NCBI GenBank assembly: GCA_016929465.1
Contig: JAFGIT010000152.1
Span: forward strand, 1-12,272
DNA from: Candidatus Coatesiibacteriota bacterium
GTDB taxonomy: Bacteria > B130-G9
Reading direction: 5' to 3'
Length of the DNA stretch: 12,272 bases
Shown here in pieces: positions 1-7,078 of the stretch; the stretch's first letter is position 1; every line of letters starts with the position of its first letter. The notes under the pieces are model-generated. The model was not told the origin of the DNA. It worked only from the letters and a program-made list of their open reading frames with translations, and ran no database searches. The position numbers and the translations under genes are program-made.

Positions 1-608
1 TGATCGGGCTGGGCGGCGAGGTCGGCGTCGGCGGTCCGGACAGCGGGCGTCGTTCCGGCGCGTTCTCAGGCTACTACAAGGGCAAGCAGAAGCAGCTTTT
101 GACCGAGCTGTCCGATGAACTGGGAATGCTCGAGGCGAACCTCGACCACCAGGGCGAAAGAACCAACCTCCTCCTCTCATATCTGGATGAACACAAGAAA
201 CTCCTGAGCTCGATACCCTCCATAACTCCTATCGACGGCGGCTGGCTTTCATCAGCATTCGGCTATAGACGAGATCCTTTCACACACAGACGCGCATTTC
301 ACAAAGGCGTCGATATGTCCGCTCCCAAGGCCACTCCAATCCATGCGACTGCCGATGGCGTTGTCTCACAGGTCAAATGGTGTTCGGACTGGGGATATGG
401 GCTCGAGATCGATCATGGAAATGGCTTCACCACCTGGTACGCACACTGCTCCAAGATACTCGCCGAAAAGGGCGACGAGGTCGAAAGGGGCGATGTGGTC
501 GCTCTCGTCGGCTCCACTGGACGCAGCACCGGACCGCACCTGCACTACGAAGTCAGGATTAACGGCAAAGCTCAGAATCCGGTCTATTACATGCTCGATA
601 GAGACTGA
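1..608 (+). CDS. M23 family (LytM-type) peptidoglycan endopeptidase, 5' partial
   Basis: The reading frame is open from base 3 to the TGA at 606-608 and runs off the left edge, so the true start is outside; 201 residues are visible. The first residues form a glycine-rich stretch with a GVGGP motif, followed by a charged, leucine-rich segment (about residues 25-75) that looks like a coiled coil. The M23 domain follows, from GGWLSSAFGYR to the end. The zinc-site signatures are complete: HKGVD (H100 and D104 of the visible part), WYAH, and GPHLHYEVR (H179, H181). M23 enzymes are zinc metallopeptidases that cut peptide cross-links in peptidoglycan. The coil plus LytM layout is typical of envelope-anchored members, but the N-terminus (signal or membrane anchor) cannot be seen. 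Because all metal ligands are present it is probably active rather than an EnvC-like activator. It faces recO across a convergent spacer. Confidence 0.93.
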   Translation, partial: IGLGGEVGVGGPDSGRRSGAFSGYYKGKQKQLLTELSDELGMLEANLDHQGERTNLLLSYLDEHKKLLSSIPSITPIDGGWLSSAFGYRRDPFTHRRAFHKGVDMSAPKATPIHATADGVVSQVKWCSDWGYGLEIDHGNGFTTWYAHCSKILAEKGDEVERGDVVALVGSTGRSTGPHLHYEVRINGKAQNPVYYMLDRD

Positions 609-713
609 GCCAAAGACCCTCAAAACCGGCTTTGACCGCAAGCGGTACGAGGATTTCCAATAAATGGATCGAGATGGGGATTAATGTATCCCGCGAACGC
701 GGCGCATACGATA

Positions 714-778
714 TGTAGGGGCTGGCCTTGTGCCTTCCCAAAGATGTAGATGGGCGGGGACAAGCCACCGCCCCTACA
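714..778. repeat. 65-bp imperfect palindrome (REP/MITE-like) between convergent genes
   Basis: The ends are perfect 9-bp inverted copies, TGTAGGGGC at 714-722 and GCCCCTACA at 770-778. Pairing continues inward with small bulges: TGGCcTTGT on the left against ACAAGCCA on the right, then CCC against GGG, around a loop of about 12 nt. There is no T-tract on either side, so it is not a classical intrinsic terminator. It sits between the ends of the M23 gene (+) and recO (-), a usual position for dispersed extragenic palindromes. I recall palindromes ending in GTAGGGGC/GCCCCTAC from many bacterial genomes, but whether this one is dispersed cannot be tested from a single window. Confidence 0.7.
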
Positions 779-844
779 CGACGAAAAATCCGACTTATTG
801 GACAGTCTCGGTACGGTGATAGGTGCATCCCCTGATCAAGGAAT

Positions 845-1621
845 CTAAGCTCGGGAAACGAGTGCCCCTAAGAGCTCCGCTGAGTTGCTCTCTATCTGAA
901 GGTGATATGCTTTGTAGCTGCGCAGCAACCGGAACAACTCCCTCCCAAGCCCTTTGCTGACACTCGCCCCTTTCAGCTGCTCGGCGCGCTTGCACAGGGA
1001 CATTCTGGCAAAGGCAGCGGCTCCAGCGCTCAGCGAGAAGCAATCGGCTTCTGCTATGCCAGTTCTTTCGTTCTTTAGACACTCCGGACAGAGAATACCA
1101 CCGGCGCCTATGGAGAACTGATAGTCGCCTTTCTCCGCCAAAGGAGCATTGCACCCAACGCAGCGAGTGAAGCTGGGCGAATATCCGAGCGCGGAAAGTA
1201 TATTCAGCTCGACTGCGAAGGCGATAGACCTCGGATCGCGGCACTCGCTGAGGCAGCGGAGTGCAGGGCCGATAAGGTCATAGAGCTCCGGACATGGGCT
1301 CCTTTCGGGGATCGCCCGAATGAGGAGCTCCGCAATGTATGAGCCGCATACGAACCTCTGATATTCTTCAGAAAGCCGCGGAAACGCTTCGATGACTTCC
1401 AGCTCTTCTATCCTCAAAGCGGCAGAGTCGGGAATGCGCCTAACCAGCAGCCTGTCGAGAGAGAAGGTCATGAGAGGACCAACAGGATTGCCCGGATATT
1501 TCAGACGCCTCGCTATGAGATTGAGGCGCCCAATTGGCCGAGTAATAAACGCAATACGGGCGCTATAATCGCTTTCAAGGGTCGTTCGCAGAATGAAGCC
1601 ATCTATCTTGAATGTGCACAT
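845..1621 (-). CDS. recO: DNA repair protein RecO
   Basis: This 258-residue protein has the length and layout of RecO. The N-terminal 80 residues match the OB-fold part (DGFILRTT, then a GRLNLIARR segment like the usual 'G+..lvAkGar'). A helical middle follows, then a four-cysteine zinc site with C154/C157 (CVGC) and C178/C181 (CPEC). RecO anneals SSB-coated single strands and, with RecR, loads RecA at gaps in the RecF pathway; it acts in the cytoplasm. The ATG at 1619-1621 is the best start, because an in-frame TAA lies only five codons upstream. Its ribosome site is weak, the nearest GGAG being about 17 nt away. It is probably the last gene of the minus-strand unit, but 223 bp separate it from the gene before, so it may have its own promoter. 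The family call is firm. Confidence 0.95.
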   Translation of the reverse strand: MCTFKIDGFILRTTLESDYSARIAFITRPIGRLNLIARRLKYPGNPVGPLMTFSLDRLLVRRIPDSAALRIEELEVIEAFPRLSEEYQRFVCGSYIAELLIRAIPERSPCPELYDLIGPALRCLSECRDPRSIAFAVELNILSALGYSPSFTRCVGCNAPLAEKGDYQFSIGAGGILCPECLKNERTGIAEADCFSLSAGAAAFARMSLCKRAEQLKGASVSKGLGRELFRLLRSYKAYHLQIESNSAELLGALVSRA

Positions 1622-1633
1622 AGCAGTCAGGTC

Positions 1634-1837
1634 TTAACTCCACCCCCAAAAGGGGTAGTCGCAGTCTTCTCTCGCGGACTCAGCACCCTGGGCATCGCCC
1701 CGAGACGAATGAACGAGGTAATCGAACGCCCACATTCGTCGGCGGACCAGCGAGCTTCCGCTAGTCATCGACGGAAATCTCGGAGTCGGCTCAGCTGCAA
1801 TCCCCGCAATCAAAAAAGGGTCGCAGGAAAGCTCCAA
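1634..1837 (-). CDS. doubtful 67-residue ORF in the gap upstream of recO
   Basis: This open frame fills most of the 223-bp space between the small acidic gene and recO. It begins at a TTG directly after an in-frame TGA, has no good Shine-Dalgarno sequence, and shows no family, membrane segment or signal peptide that I recognise. The predicted product is rich in Ser, Arg and Pro and ends in an aromatic run (YPFWGWS). It may be chance or a remnant. It is listed because nothing else explains the gap. A short CCCC/GGGG inverted repeat (1643-1655) lies near its 3' end, just before recO. Confidence 0.18.
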   Translation of the reverse strand: MELSCDPFLIAGIAAEPTPRFPSMTSGSSLVRRRMWAFDYLVHSSRGDAQGAESAREDCDYPFWGWS

Positions 1838-1844
1838 TCACATC

Positions 1845-2165
1845 TCAAGCGCCGTAGCAGAGGTCCTCTTCCTCTTCTCTGCTGATAATCCCCTTCTCGG
1901 AAAGAAGGTGAATAACCTCCGCCAGGACGAATCTAAGCTGCGAGGCCCGGGTCATCTTGTCTATCGGGACAGACTCGCCAGACGCCTCAGAGGGATCACA
2001 GCGCGAGCCGAATTCTTCGATAATCGATTCGAGCACAAAGATTATCTCGCCGTAAGTCACATTTCCGCCTCTCGACTCGGAGAACTCATCGATTGAGGAG
2101 ATGACCGCATCCCGCAACCGGTTAAACTCCTTCTCACTGTCAAAGACATTCCTTGCCTCAACCAT
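1845..2165 (-). CDS. small acidic helical protein of unknown function, 106 aa
   Basis: I do not recognise this protein. The frame could open as far up as 2231, inside the DegT gene, but the ATG at 2163-2165 has a clear AGAGG eight bases upstream and leaves a clean 25-bp gap, so I place the start there. The product is strongly acidic and should be largely alpha-helical. Segments at about 11-30, 37-54 (TYGEIIFVLESIIEEF) and 72-90 (ASQLRFVLAEVIHLLSEKG) look amphipathic, and it ends in an EEEEDLCYGA tail with C102. There is one other cysteine (C56) and no CxxC, signal peptide or membrane segment, so it is probably cytoplasmic. It follows the DegT gene closely and is almost certainly co-transcribed with it. 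A small protein-binding or regulatory role is possible, but this is inference only. Confidence 0.75.
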   Translation of the reverse strand: MVEARNVFDSEKEFNRLRDAVISSIDEFSESRGGNVTYGEIIFVLESIIEEFGSRCDPSEASGESVPIDKMTRASQLRFVLAEVIHLLSEKGIISREEEEDLCYGA

Positions 2166-2173
2166 TGCTACTA

Positions 2174-2178
2174 CCTCT
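2174..2178 (-). promoter_or_regulatory. ribosome binding site that fixes the small acidic gene's start
   Basis: On the minus strand AGAGG lies eight bases before the ATG at 2163-2165. It supports that start over the longer in-frame opening at 2231, which would overlap the DegT gene. Confidence 0.65.
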
Positions 2179-2190
2179 TTATATGGTCTC

Positions 2191-3390
2191 TCATCGTCTG
2201 TAATTTGCGACAACGCGTTCAACCGCCTCAATCACAGTCAGAATATCATGATCGCTCATAGCCGGATACAGTGGCAGGCTGACGAGGCTCTCGCTGGCCT
2301 TCTCCGCATTCGGGAAATCGCCGCGCTTAAAGCCGTGCTTCTGGACGTAATACGGATGCAGATGAAGCGCTCTGAAGTGGACTGCCATGCCAATATTCTC
2401 CGCCTGCATGGCATTCAGGAATTGGTCCCTGCTGCACTTGAGCATATCCAGCTGAAGTAATACCGGATAGATGTGGTGCGCGTGCTGGATGTTGCTTCTT
2501 CTCGTGAGCGGCCTCAATTCAGGTATTTGCGTCAGCGATTCGTCGTACTTGTGCACGATAGCTCGCCGTCTCTCGGCAAAAGCGTTCAATTTCCCCAGCT
2601 GATGCAAGAGCATGGCTGCCTGGATATCCATCATGTTATATTTGAAGCCTGGGACCACGCATTCGTAATGGGCAAAGCCGCCCTTGTCATAGCGTTTCCA
2701 GGCATCTTTGGTTAGGCCATGCAGACGAAGCACAATCAACCGGTCCCTGAGCTCTTCGCTGTTGACGCATGCTGCCCCTCCTTCACCACATGTGATGTTC
2801 TTTGTCGCATAGAAACTGAAAGCGCCGATGTCGCCGAAGGTCCCACAATGTCGGCCATCGAGCGTGGATTCAATCGCGTGGGCGCAATCCTCCACCACGC
2901 GAATCCCATTATCACCTGCAATCTGCATTATTGCGGGCATATCGCATGGATGCCCCGCATAATGAACCGGCGTAATGGCCCTGGTCTTGGATGTTATCGC
3001 CCGCTCGAGCCCGGTGGGGTCCATGAGCAGAGTTTCTGGCTCGACATCAACGAAGACGGTCGTGGCTCGCTGATGCTCGATCACATTTGCTGTTGAAGGA
3101 AAGGTGATTGGTGTCGTGATTACCTCGTCGCCCTCCTCAACACCCATCACGACCAGGCCAAGATGAAGGCCTGCCGTGCAGGAATTTAGGCCAACCACAC
3201 TCGGGGCGCCAAGATACTCCGCAAATCGCCTCTCGAATTCAGCAGTCTTGGGGCCCGTTGTGAGCCAGCCGGATTCAAAGGAGTCGGCTATCTCCTCGAC
3301 CTCTTCCCTGCCAACACTCGATTTGTGAAAAAATAGGAAATCATCTCTGACTGGTTTTCCCCCATCAATCGCAAGCTTCGGAATCGTCAA
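2191..3390 (-). CDS. DegT/DnrJ/EryC1/StrS family PLP-dependent sugar aminotransferase
   Basis: This is a full-length 399-residue member of the family that transfers an amino group, usually from glutamate, to a nucleotide-linked keto sugar for lipopolysaccharide, capsule or glycoconjugate synthesis. Hallmarks are KLAIDGGKPV at the N-terminus, the substrate/PLP loop NSCTAGLHL (69-77), DEVITTPITF (88-97), the PLP-ring aspartate in VVEDCAHA (D168), and the Schiff-base lysine in FYATKNITCGEGG (K197). The C-terminal half has the usual dimer-contact region with HHIYPVLL. It is predicted to be cytoplasmic. The start is TTG at 3388-3390, with GAGG ten bases upstream; the nearby ATG at 3396-3398 is out of frame and soon meets TGA. 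It lies 95 bp after purD with no terminator between, so read-through is likely. No other sugar-nucleotide genes adjoin it, so the exact substrate cannot be told. Confidence 0.93.
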   Translation of the reverse strand: MTIPKLAIDGGKPVRDDFLFFHKSSVGREEVEEIADSFESGWLTTGPKTAEFERRFAEYLGAPSVVGLNSCTAGLHLGLVVMGVEEGDEVITTPITFPSTANVIEHQRATTVFVDVEPETLLMDPTGLERAITSKTRAITPVHYAGHPCDMPAIMQIAGDNGIRVVEDCAHAIESTLDGRHCGTFGDIGAFSFYATKNITCGEGGAACVNSEELRDRLIVLRLHGLTKDAWKRYDKGGFAHYECVVPGFKYNMMDIQAAMLLHQLGKLNAFAERRRAIVHKYDESLTQIPELRPLTRRSNIQHAHHIYPVLLQLDMLKCSRDQFLNAMQAENIGMAVHFRALHLHPYYVQKHGFKRGDFPNAEKASESLVSLPLYPAMSDHDILTVIEAVERVVANYRR

Positions 3391-3400
3391 TTCGTCATAA

Positions 3401-3404
3401 CCTC
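3401..3404 (-). promoter_or_regulatory. ribosome binding site for the TTG start of the DegT-family gene
   Basis: On the minus strand GAGG is spaced ten bases from the TTG at 3388-3390. The ATG between them reads ATG ACG AAT TGA and cannot encode the protein, so TTG is the only sensible start that preserves the family's GGKPV N-terminus. Confidence 0.55.
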
Positions 3405-3485
3405 GTAAATCTCAATGCCCAATTAGATAGTCAACTAGCCCGAAAAACAGAACTCATAGGACGTACATCGCAATAACCAGCCGAG

Positions 3486-4757
3486 TTATTTATCGCCTCG
3501 TCGCAATCCGATATCACGTCTGAAATGCCTGCCATCAAAGCGGACCAGGTCCACTGCCTTGTAGCAGAGCTCAATTGCTTTCCGCTTATCGCTGCCCAAC
3601 GCTGTGACGCCCAGGACGCGGCCGCCGGAGGTCAATATCTTGCCGCCAATGGACTTCGTCCCCGCGTGAAATAAAACCACATCATCGAGCTTCCCGCAGT
3701 CGTCCAGGCCCGATATCTCCAGTCCTTTTCGGTAGCTGCCCGGATATCCGTCCGACGCGAGTGTCACGCATACGCAGTGATTATTTTCCACTTCGAGCTC
3801 CATATCCGAAAGGGAGCCTTTTGCGGCAGCCATCAAAATGGGGACGATATCACCCTTCAGGCGTGGAAGAGTGGCCTGTGTCTCGGGATCACCGAATCTG
3901 CAATTGAACTCCAACACATAAGGGTCGCCGCCGAGAATCATCAGGCCAGCATACAAGGCGCCGCGATAGATTATCCCTTGCTCTTTGAGGCCTCGGATTG
4001 CCGGATACATGATCTCATCCATCACTCGGTCACGCATCGAGCGATGGAGCACTTCGGTCGGGGAGAACGCTCCCATCCCGCCCGTATTCGGCCCCTTATC
4101 TCCATCCAGAAGCTGCTTGTGGTCCTCCGAACCAGGCAATGGGAGCATGACTTCGCCGTCGGTTATCGCGACCATCGAGGCTTCCTGTCCCGGCAGGAAT
4201 TCCTCCACGATTATCCTCTTGCCGGCTTCCCCGAATTCGCCCTGAAGGAGTGTTTTCTGAAGGGCCTCATCAACGTCTTCCCTGCTCCGGCATACGAATA
4301 CACCCTTACCGGCCGCAAGTCCGTCCGCCTTGACAATGACCGGCAGTTCCTTACCGTCAATGTGGGACTTGGCCGCATCGAACACGTCAAATGCAGCGAA
4401 CTTCGCGGTCCGTATGCCCGCGGCAGCCATCAGCATCTTCGAGAAGAGCTTGCTCGATTCGATCGCGGCTGCATCCTTGTTGGGACCGAATGCCGCGATT
4501 CCCTTTGCTTCCAGCGCGTTCACAAGTCCGATGGCAAGCGGAGCCTCAGGCCCAACGACAGCCAGGTCGATGCGATTGCTCTTGGCAATGTCAACCACCC
4601 GCTCGATATCCATGACATCTCCGGGGATGTTCTCCGCGATTGCCGCAGTCCCGGCGTTGCCAGGCATACAGAACAGGTCCCGAACGAGGGGGCTTTGCTT
4701 GATCTTCCAGGCCAGCGCGTGCTCTCGCCCTCCGCTTCCAACTACCATAACTCGCAT
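3486..4757 (-). CDS. purD: Phosphoribosylamine--glycine ligase (GAR synthetase)
   Basis: PurD joins phosphoribosylamine and glycine using ATP to give glycinamide ribonucleotide, the second step of de novo purine synthesis, in the cytoplasm. At 423 residues it has the usual length. Visible signatures are GSGGREHALAW (7-17), the N-domain loop VVGPEAPLAIGL, the ATP-grasp segment ADGLAAGKG (144-152), the family motif EDHKQLLDGD...PNTGGMGAF (211-231), and the metal-binding EFNCRFGDPETQ (283-294), followed by the C-terminal domain with HAGT. The ATG at 4755-4757 has GAGGA about nine bases upstream. The gene follows purH by 38 bp on the same strand, the common purH-purD pairing, so co-transcription is likely. 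No truncation or missing catalytic motif is seen. Confidence 0.98.
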   Translation of the reverse strand: MRVMVVGSGGREHALAWKIKQSPLVRDLFCMPGNAGTAAIAENIPGDVMDIERVVDIAKSNRIDLAVVGPEAPLAIGLVNALEAKGIAAFGPNKDAAAIESSKLFSKMLMAAAGIRTAKFAAFDVFDAAKSHIDGKELPVIVKADGLAAGKGVFVCRSREDVDEALQKTLLQGEFGEAGKRIIVEEFLPGQEASMVAITDGEVMLPLPGSEDHKQLLDGDKGPNTGGMGAFSPTEVLHRSMRDRVMDEIMYPAIRGLKEQGIIYRGALYAGLMILGGDPYVLEFNCRFGDPETQATLPRLKGDIVPILMAAAKGSLSDMELEVENNHCVCVTLASDGYPGSYRKGLEISGLDDCGKLDDVVLFHAGTKSIGGKILTSGGRVLGVTALGSDKRKAIELCYKAVDLVRFDGRHFRRDIGLRRGDK

Positions 4758-4795
4758 ATCGATGATTCCTCGTCAGCTAGATTATTCTGGCGCGC

Positions 4796-6349
4796 TCAAT
4801 GCAGGAAGTGTCGCATCCCGGTGAAGACCATAGGTATCTTGAGCCTGTTACAGGCTTCTATGACTTCATCGTCCCGCTTCGACCCTCCGGGCTGGATTAT
4901 AGCGGCTATGCCCGCTTTGTGCGCCTCTTCGATTGAGTCAGCGAATGGGAAGAAGGCATCGGAGGCGAGTACTGCGCCGTGGCTTTTCTCCCCTGCCTTC
5001 TCGGTTGCGATCTTGGCAGCGTCTATCCTGCTGGTCTGGCCCGCGCCAATGCCGGCGGTAACGCAATTCTTCGCAACGACGATCGCATTCGACTTGACAT
5101 GTTTGCAGACTCTCCAGGCGAAGTAGAGGTCCTCCTCCAGGCGCTTGTCAGGCGCGATCTCCGTTACCACCCTCAAGTTGTTTTTGTCGAAAACCTCAGC
5201 GTCCGCGGTCTGAATCAAGAGCCCACCTGGAACAGTCGTGTGGACCAGATTGCACGAGGATTGCATGAAGCCCTCCGGAAATTCGAGAAAACGCCTGCTC
5301 TTCTTGGTCTGCAGGAACTCAATCACGCCATCCTCATAGCTTGGCGCGATCAATGCCTCAACGAAGGTCGTCGAGTGTATGTGCTCCGCCGTGGGCATAT
5401 CGATGGGCCTGTTGCATGCAATAATGCAGCCGAATGCTGATACTGGATCGGCATCCAGAGCAAGCCTATACGCCTCATCCAGCCGGTCCGACATCGCGAC
5501 ACCGCATGGAGTCCGATGCTTGATGATCGCGGCGGCGGGCCTGTCAAACTCGGCAACGAGGTTCAGCGCGGCTGAGAGGTCCACGATATTGTTGTATGAG
5601 AGAGCCTTCCCCGCAAGCTTCTTCTCCCCGAGAAGCGCACCCTCTACCCCCTGTGCTGAGTACAGCGCCGCCTTCTGATGGGGATTCTCGCCATACCGAA
5701 GCTCCATGGCCTTCGATAGTGATATTGAGACCGAGGTCGGGAATGACTCGTCCGGGGAACAGGTCAGAAGCGAGAGGTAGGACGCGATTTTCGCATCGAA
5801 TTGTGATGTAGCCTTGAAGAGTTCTATCGCCATTTCGGCCCTTGTCGAGAGCGTTATTGCCCCGTTATGCCCTTCGAGTTCATCCGCAATTCGCTGGTAA
5901 TAGGCAGGGCCTGGCACAACCAGCACGTCCTTGAAGTTCTTGGCTGCGGACCTGCCCATGGTGGGGCCACCGATGTCGATCAGTTCTGTGGTCTCCTTCA
6001 GGTCCAGACATTCGTTTCTCGCCTTGTCAAACGGGTAAAAGTCCACGACGACCATGTCAATCGGTTCGGCATCGACGCTTGCTAGCTGCGAGACATGCTC
6101 GGAGACATCACGCCTCGCGAGGATTCCAGCGTGTATTTTAGGGTGTAACGTCTTGACCCGTCCATCCATGAGCCCGCCAAAGCCCGTTATATCCTCGACG
6201 AGTGTTACTTCGAGTCCAGCTTCTTTGAGCTTCGCCGCGGTTCCGCCGGTAGAAATCAGCTTGATGCCCAGACTTTTGAGCCTCCGGCCGAATTCAACGA
6301 TCCCATCCTTGTTATAGACGCTAATGAGCGCAGTCTTTACTTCTCTCAT
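4796..6349 (-). CDS. purH: Bifunctional AICAR formyltransferase / IMP cyclohydrolase
   Basis: PurH carries out the last two steps to IMP: transfer of a formyl group from 10-formyl-THF to AICAR, then ring closure. The product is 517 residues, as usual. The N-terminal MGS-like cyclohydrolase domain shows ALISVYNKDG (7-16), ISTGGTA (32-38) and DGRVKTLHPKIHAGIL (62-77). The transformylase domain shows LRYGENPHQKA (217-227), the catalytic Lys-His pair in IIKHRTPCGVA (K277, H278), and the C-terminal SDAFFPFAD...PGGSKRDDEVI...MVFTGMRHF. The common spelling after the KH pair is ANPCG; here it is RTPCG, a mild variant. I chose the ATG at 6347-6349 over an in-frame GTG at 6364 because AGGAAG lies just before it. 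It lies 28 bp after acpS and 38 bp before purD, in the same unit. Confidence 0.98.
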   Translation of the reverse strand: MREVKTALISVYNKDGIVEFGRRLKSLGIKLISTGGTAAKLKEAGLEVTLVEDITGFGGLMDGRVKTLHPKIHAGILARRDVSEHVSQLASVDAEPIDMVVVDFYPFDKARNECLDLKETTELIDIGGPTMGRSAAKNFKDVLVVPGPAYYQRIADELEGHNGAITLSTRAEMAIELFKATSQFDAKIASYLSLLTCSPDESFPTSVSISLSKAMELRYGENPHQKAALYSAQGVEGALLGEKKLAGKALSYNNIVDLSAALNLVAEFDRPAAAIIKHRTPCGVAMSDRLDEAYRLALDADPVSAFGCIIACNRPIDMPTAEHIHSTTFVEALIAPSYEDGVIEFLQTKKSRRFLEFPEGFMQSSCNLVHTTVPGGLLIQTADAEVFDKNNLRVVTEIAPDKRLEEDLYFAWRVCKHVKSNAIVVAKNCVTAGIGAGQTSRIDAAKIATEKAGEKSHGAVLASDAFFPFADSIEEAHKAGIAAIIQPGGSKRDDEVIEACNRLKIPMVFTGMRHFLH

Positions 6350-6353
6350 GATT

Positions 6354-6359
6354 CTTCCT
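6354..6359 (-). promoter_or_regulatory. ribosome binding site that fixes the purH start
   Basis: On the minus strand AGGAAG ends four bases before the ATG at 6347-6349, a functional spacing for its AGGA core. The upstream GTG at 6362-6364 would place this site inside the coding region. Confidence 0.6.
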
Positions 6360-6377
6360 AACACCTATAGTCTTATA

Positions 6378-6749
6378 TTATTGAAAATCATCTTCGATGA
6401 TGGCGACCGCCACTGCATATTCTCTTTCATGGCTCAGAGATATCGCCACGCTACATCGGGAGTATGCTGAATCACTAACAGAGACTCTCAATTCAGGGAC
6501 TCCCGATGGACTGATGGCCACTTCGAACGAGCTCAACGGCATCGAGTTCAATCCAATCGACGCAAACGCCTTAAAGACCGCTTCCTTTGCCGCGAAGCGC
6601 GCCGCAAGATGCGGATATGGATTCCCTCTCCCCATTGAATACTCTATCTCGCTCTTCGAAAAATAACGACTGAGGAATCGCTCACCATGACGCTCCACAA
6701 TCTCTCTGATGCGCGAGATGTTGACCAAGTCCACGCCTATATGGCTCAA
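6378..6749 (-). CDS. acpS: Holo-[acyl-carrier-protein] synthase
   Basis: AcpS transfers the phosphopantetheine arm of CoA to a serine of acyl carrier protein, enabling fatty-acid synthesis. Motifs in order are HIGVDLVNISRI (metal-binding D7), RFLSRYFSKSEIEY, ARFAAKEAVFKAF (second metal ligand E56), and SLSHERE near the end (H107). Read from the TTG at 6747-6749 the protein is 123 residues, the standard AcpS length, with GGAG ten bases upstream. The frame stays open to an ATG at 6827, but that would add 26 residues of hydrophobic, cysteine-rich sequence before the conserved start, which I reject. It is the first gene of the minus-strand acpS-purH-purD unit. The enzyme is probably a cytoplasmic trimer, as for the family. 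The call is firm; only the start is uncertain. Confidence 0.94.
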   Translation of the reverse strand: MSHIGVDLVNISRIREIVERHGERFLSRYFSKSEIEYSMGRGNPYPHLAARFAAKEAVFKAFASIGLNSMPLSSFEVAISPSGVPELRVSVSDSAYSRCSVAISLSHEREYAVAVAIIEDDFQ

Positions 6750-6759
6750 CTCAACAACG

Positions 6760-6763
6760 CTCC
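6760..6763 (-). promoter_or_regulatory. ribosome binding site supporting the TTG start of acpS
   Basis: On the minus strand GGAG lies ten bases before the TTG at 6747-6749. It sits inside the extension implied by the longer ATG start at 6827, and so favours the 123-residue form. Confidence 0.5.
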
Positions 6764-6991
6764 ATGTGCAAATGAGCGCAGCCTTACAAAAGCTCCGCAT
6801 CCAAAAACTACAGCTTATGGTCAACAACTTACAAGTCTATCCCAGCCGAAGCAGTAAATTGCCAACCAAGGTGTTCGAGAAAAGAAGAGATAGACAGCCG
6901 AATTTGCAGGTTCCTGGAAAGCGATTCCGCCGGATATGGGTGACAATGTGCAGATAGCGCGGAGAACACGCCGTCAATCTACATAAATTAT

Positions 6992-7032
6992 GACCCTCAT
7001 TGCGTCTTTCGGCTGTTCTATAATTGAGGGTC
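6992..7032 (+). promoter_or_regulatory. TATAAT box bracketed by an 8-bp inverted repeat (possible promoter/operator)
   Basis: GACCCTCA at 6992-6999 and TGAGGGTC at 7025-7032 are perfect inverted copies, 25 nt apart. A consensus TATAAT (7019-7024) abuts the right arm, and the left arm overlaps where a -35 box would lie. The -35 hexamer itself (CTCATT at 6996-7001 with a 17-nt spacer) is a poor match, and there is no TGn extension. This fits a regulator-dependent promoter with paired half-sites, but that is inference. The leader to the propeller gene would be about 105 nt. Confidence 0.45.
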
Positions 7033-7049
7033 TCGAATTCTCGGATAGG

Positions 7050-7078
7050 TTGATCCTCATGCCGGGCTGTGATAGATT
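7050..7078 (+). promoter_or_regulatory. second candidate promoter for the propeller gene
   Basis: TTGATC at 7050-7055 and TAGATT at 7073-7078 are 17 nt apart, and each matches the sigma-70 consensus at four of six positions. It would give a leader of about 50 nt. It is an alternative to the TATAAT site upstream; neither is proven. Confidence 0.3.

Noticed and set aside
691-702. CCGC-GAAC-GCGG hairpin after the M23 gene as a terminator
   Set aside because: The stem is only four base pairs with no T-tract after it, so there is too little to call.
2166-2231. Upstream extension of the small acidic gene overlapping the DegT gene
   Set aside because: The ATG at 2165 has a clear ribosome site at good spacing. 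The extension is read from DNA already coding the aminotransferase end.
3391-3485. Possible promoter or terminator between purD and the DegT gene (TTGACT, short T-run)
   Set aside because: No acceptable -10 box lies at the right spacing from TTGACT, and the T-run has no hairpin before it.
3777-5126. Open frame of 449 codons on the plus strand across purD and the end of purH
   Set aside because: It is antisense to two certain genes, has no family features or ribosome site, and is explained by their biased third-position composition.
6750-6827. N-terminal extension of acpS from an ATG at 6827
   Set aside because: It would add 26 cysteine-rich residues before the conserved HIGVD start. The TTG at 6749 with GGAG upstream gives the standard length.
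6709-6957. Plus-strand frame of 82 codons starting inside acpS and running into the divergent spacer
   Set aside because: It overlaps the conserved N-terminus of acpS in antisense, shows no recognisable protein features, and is likely chance.
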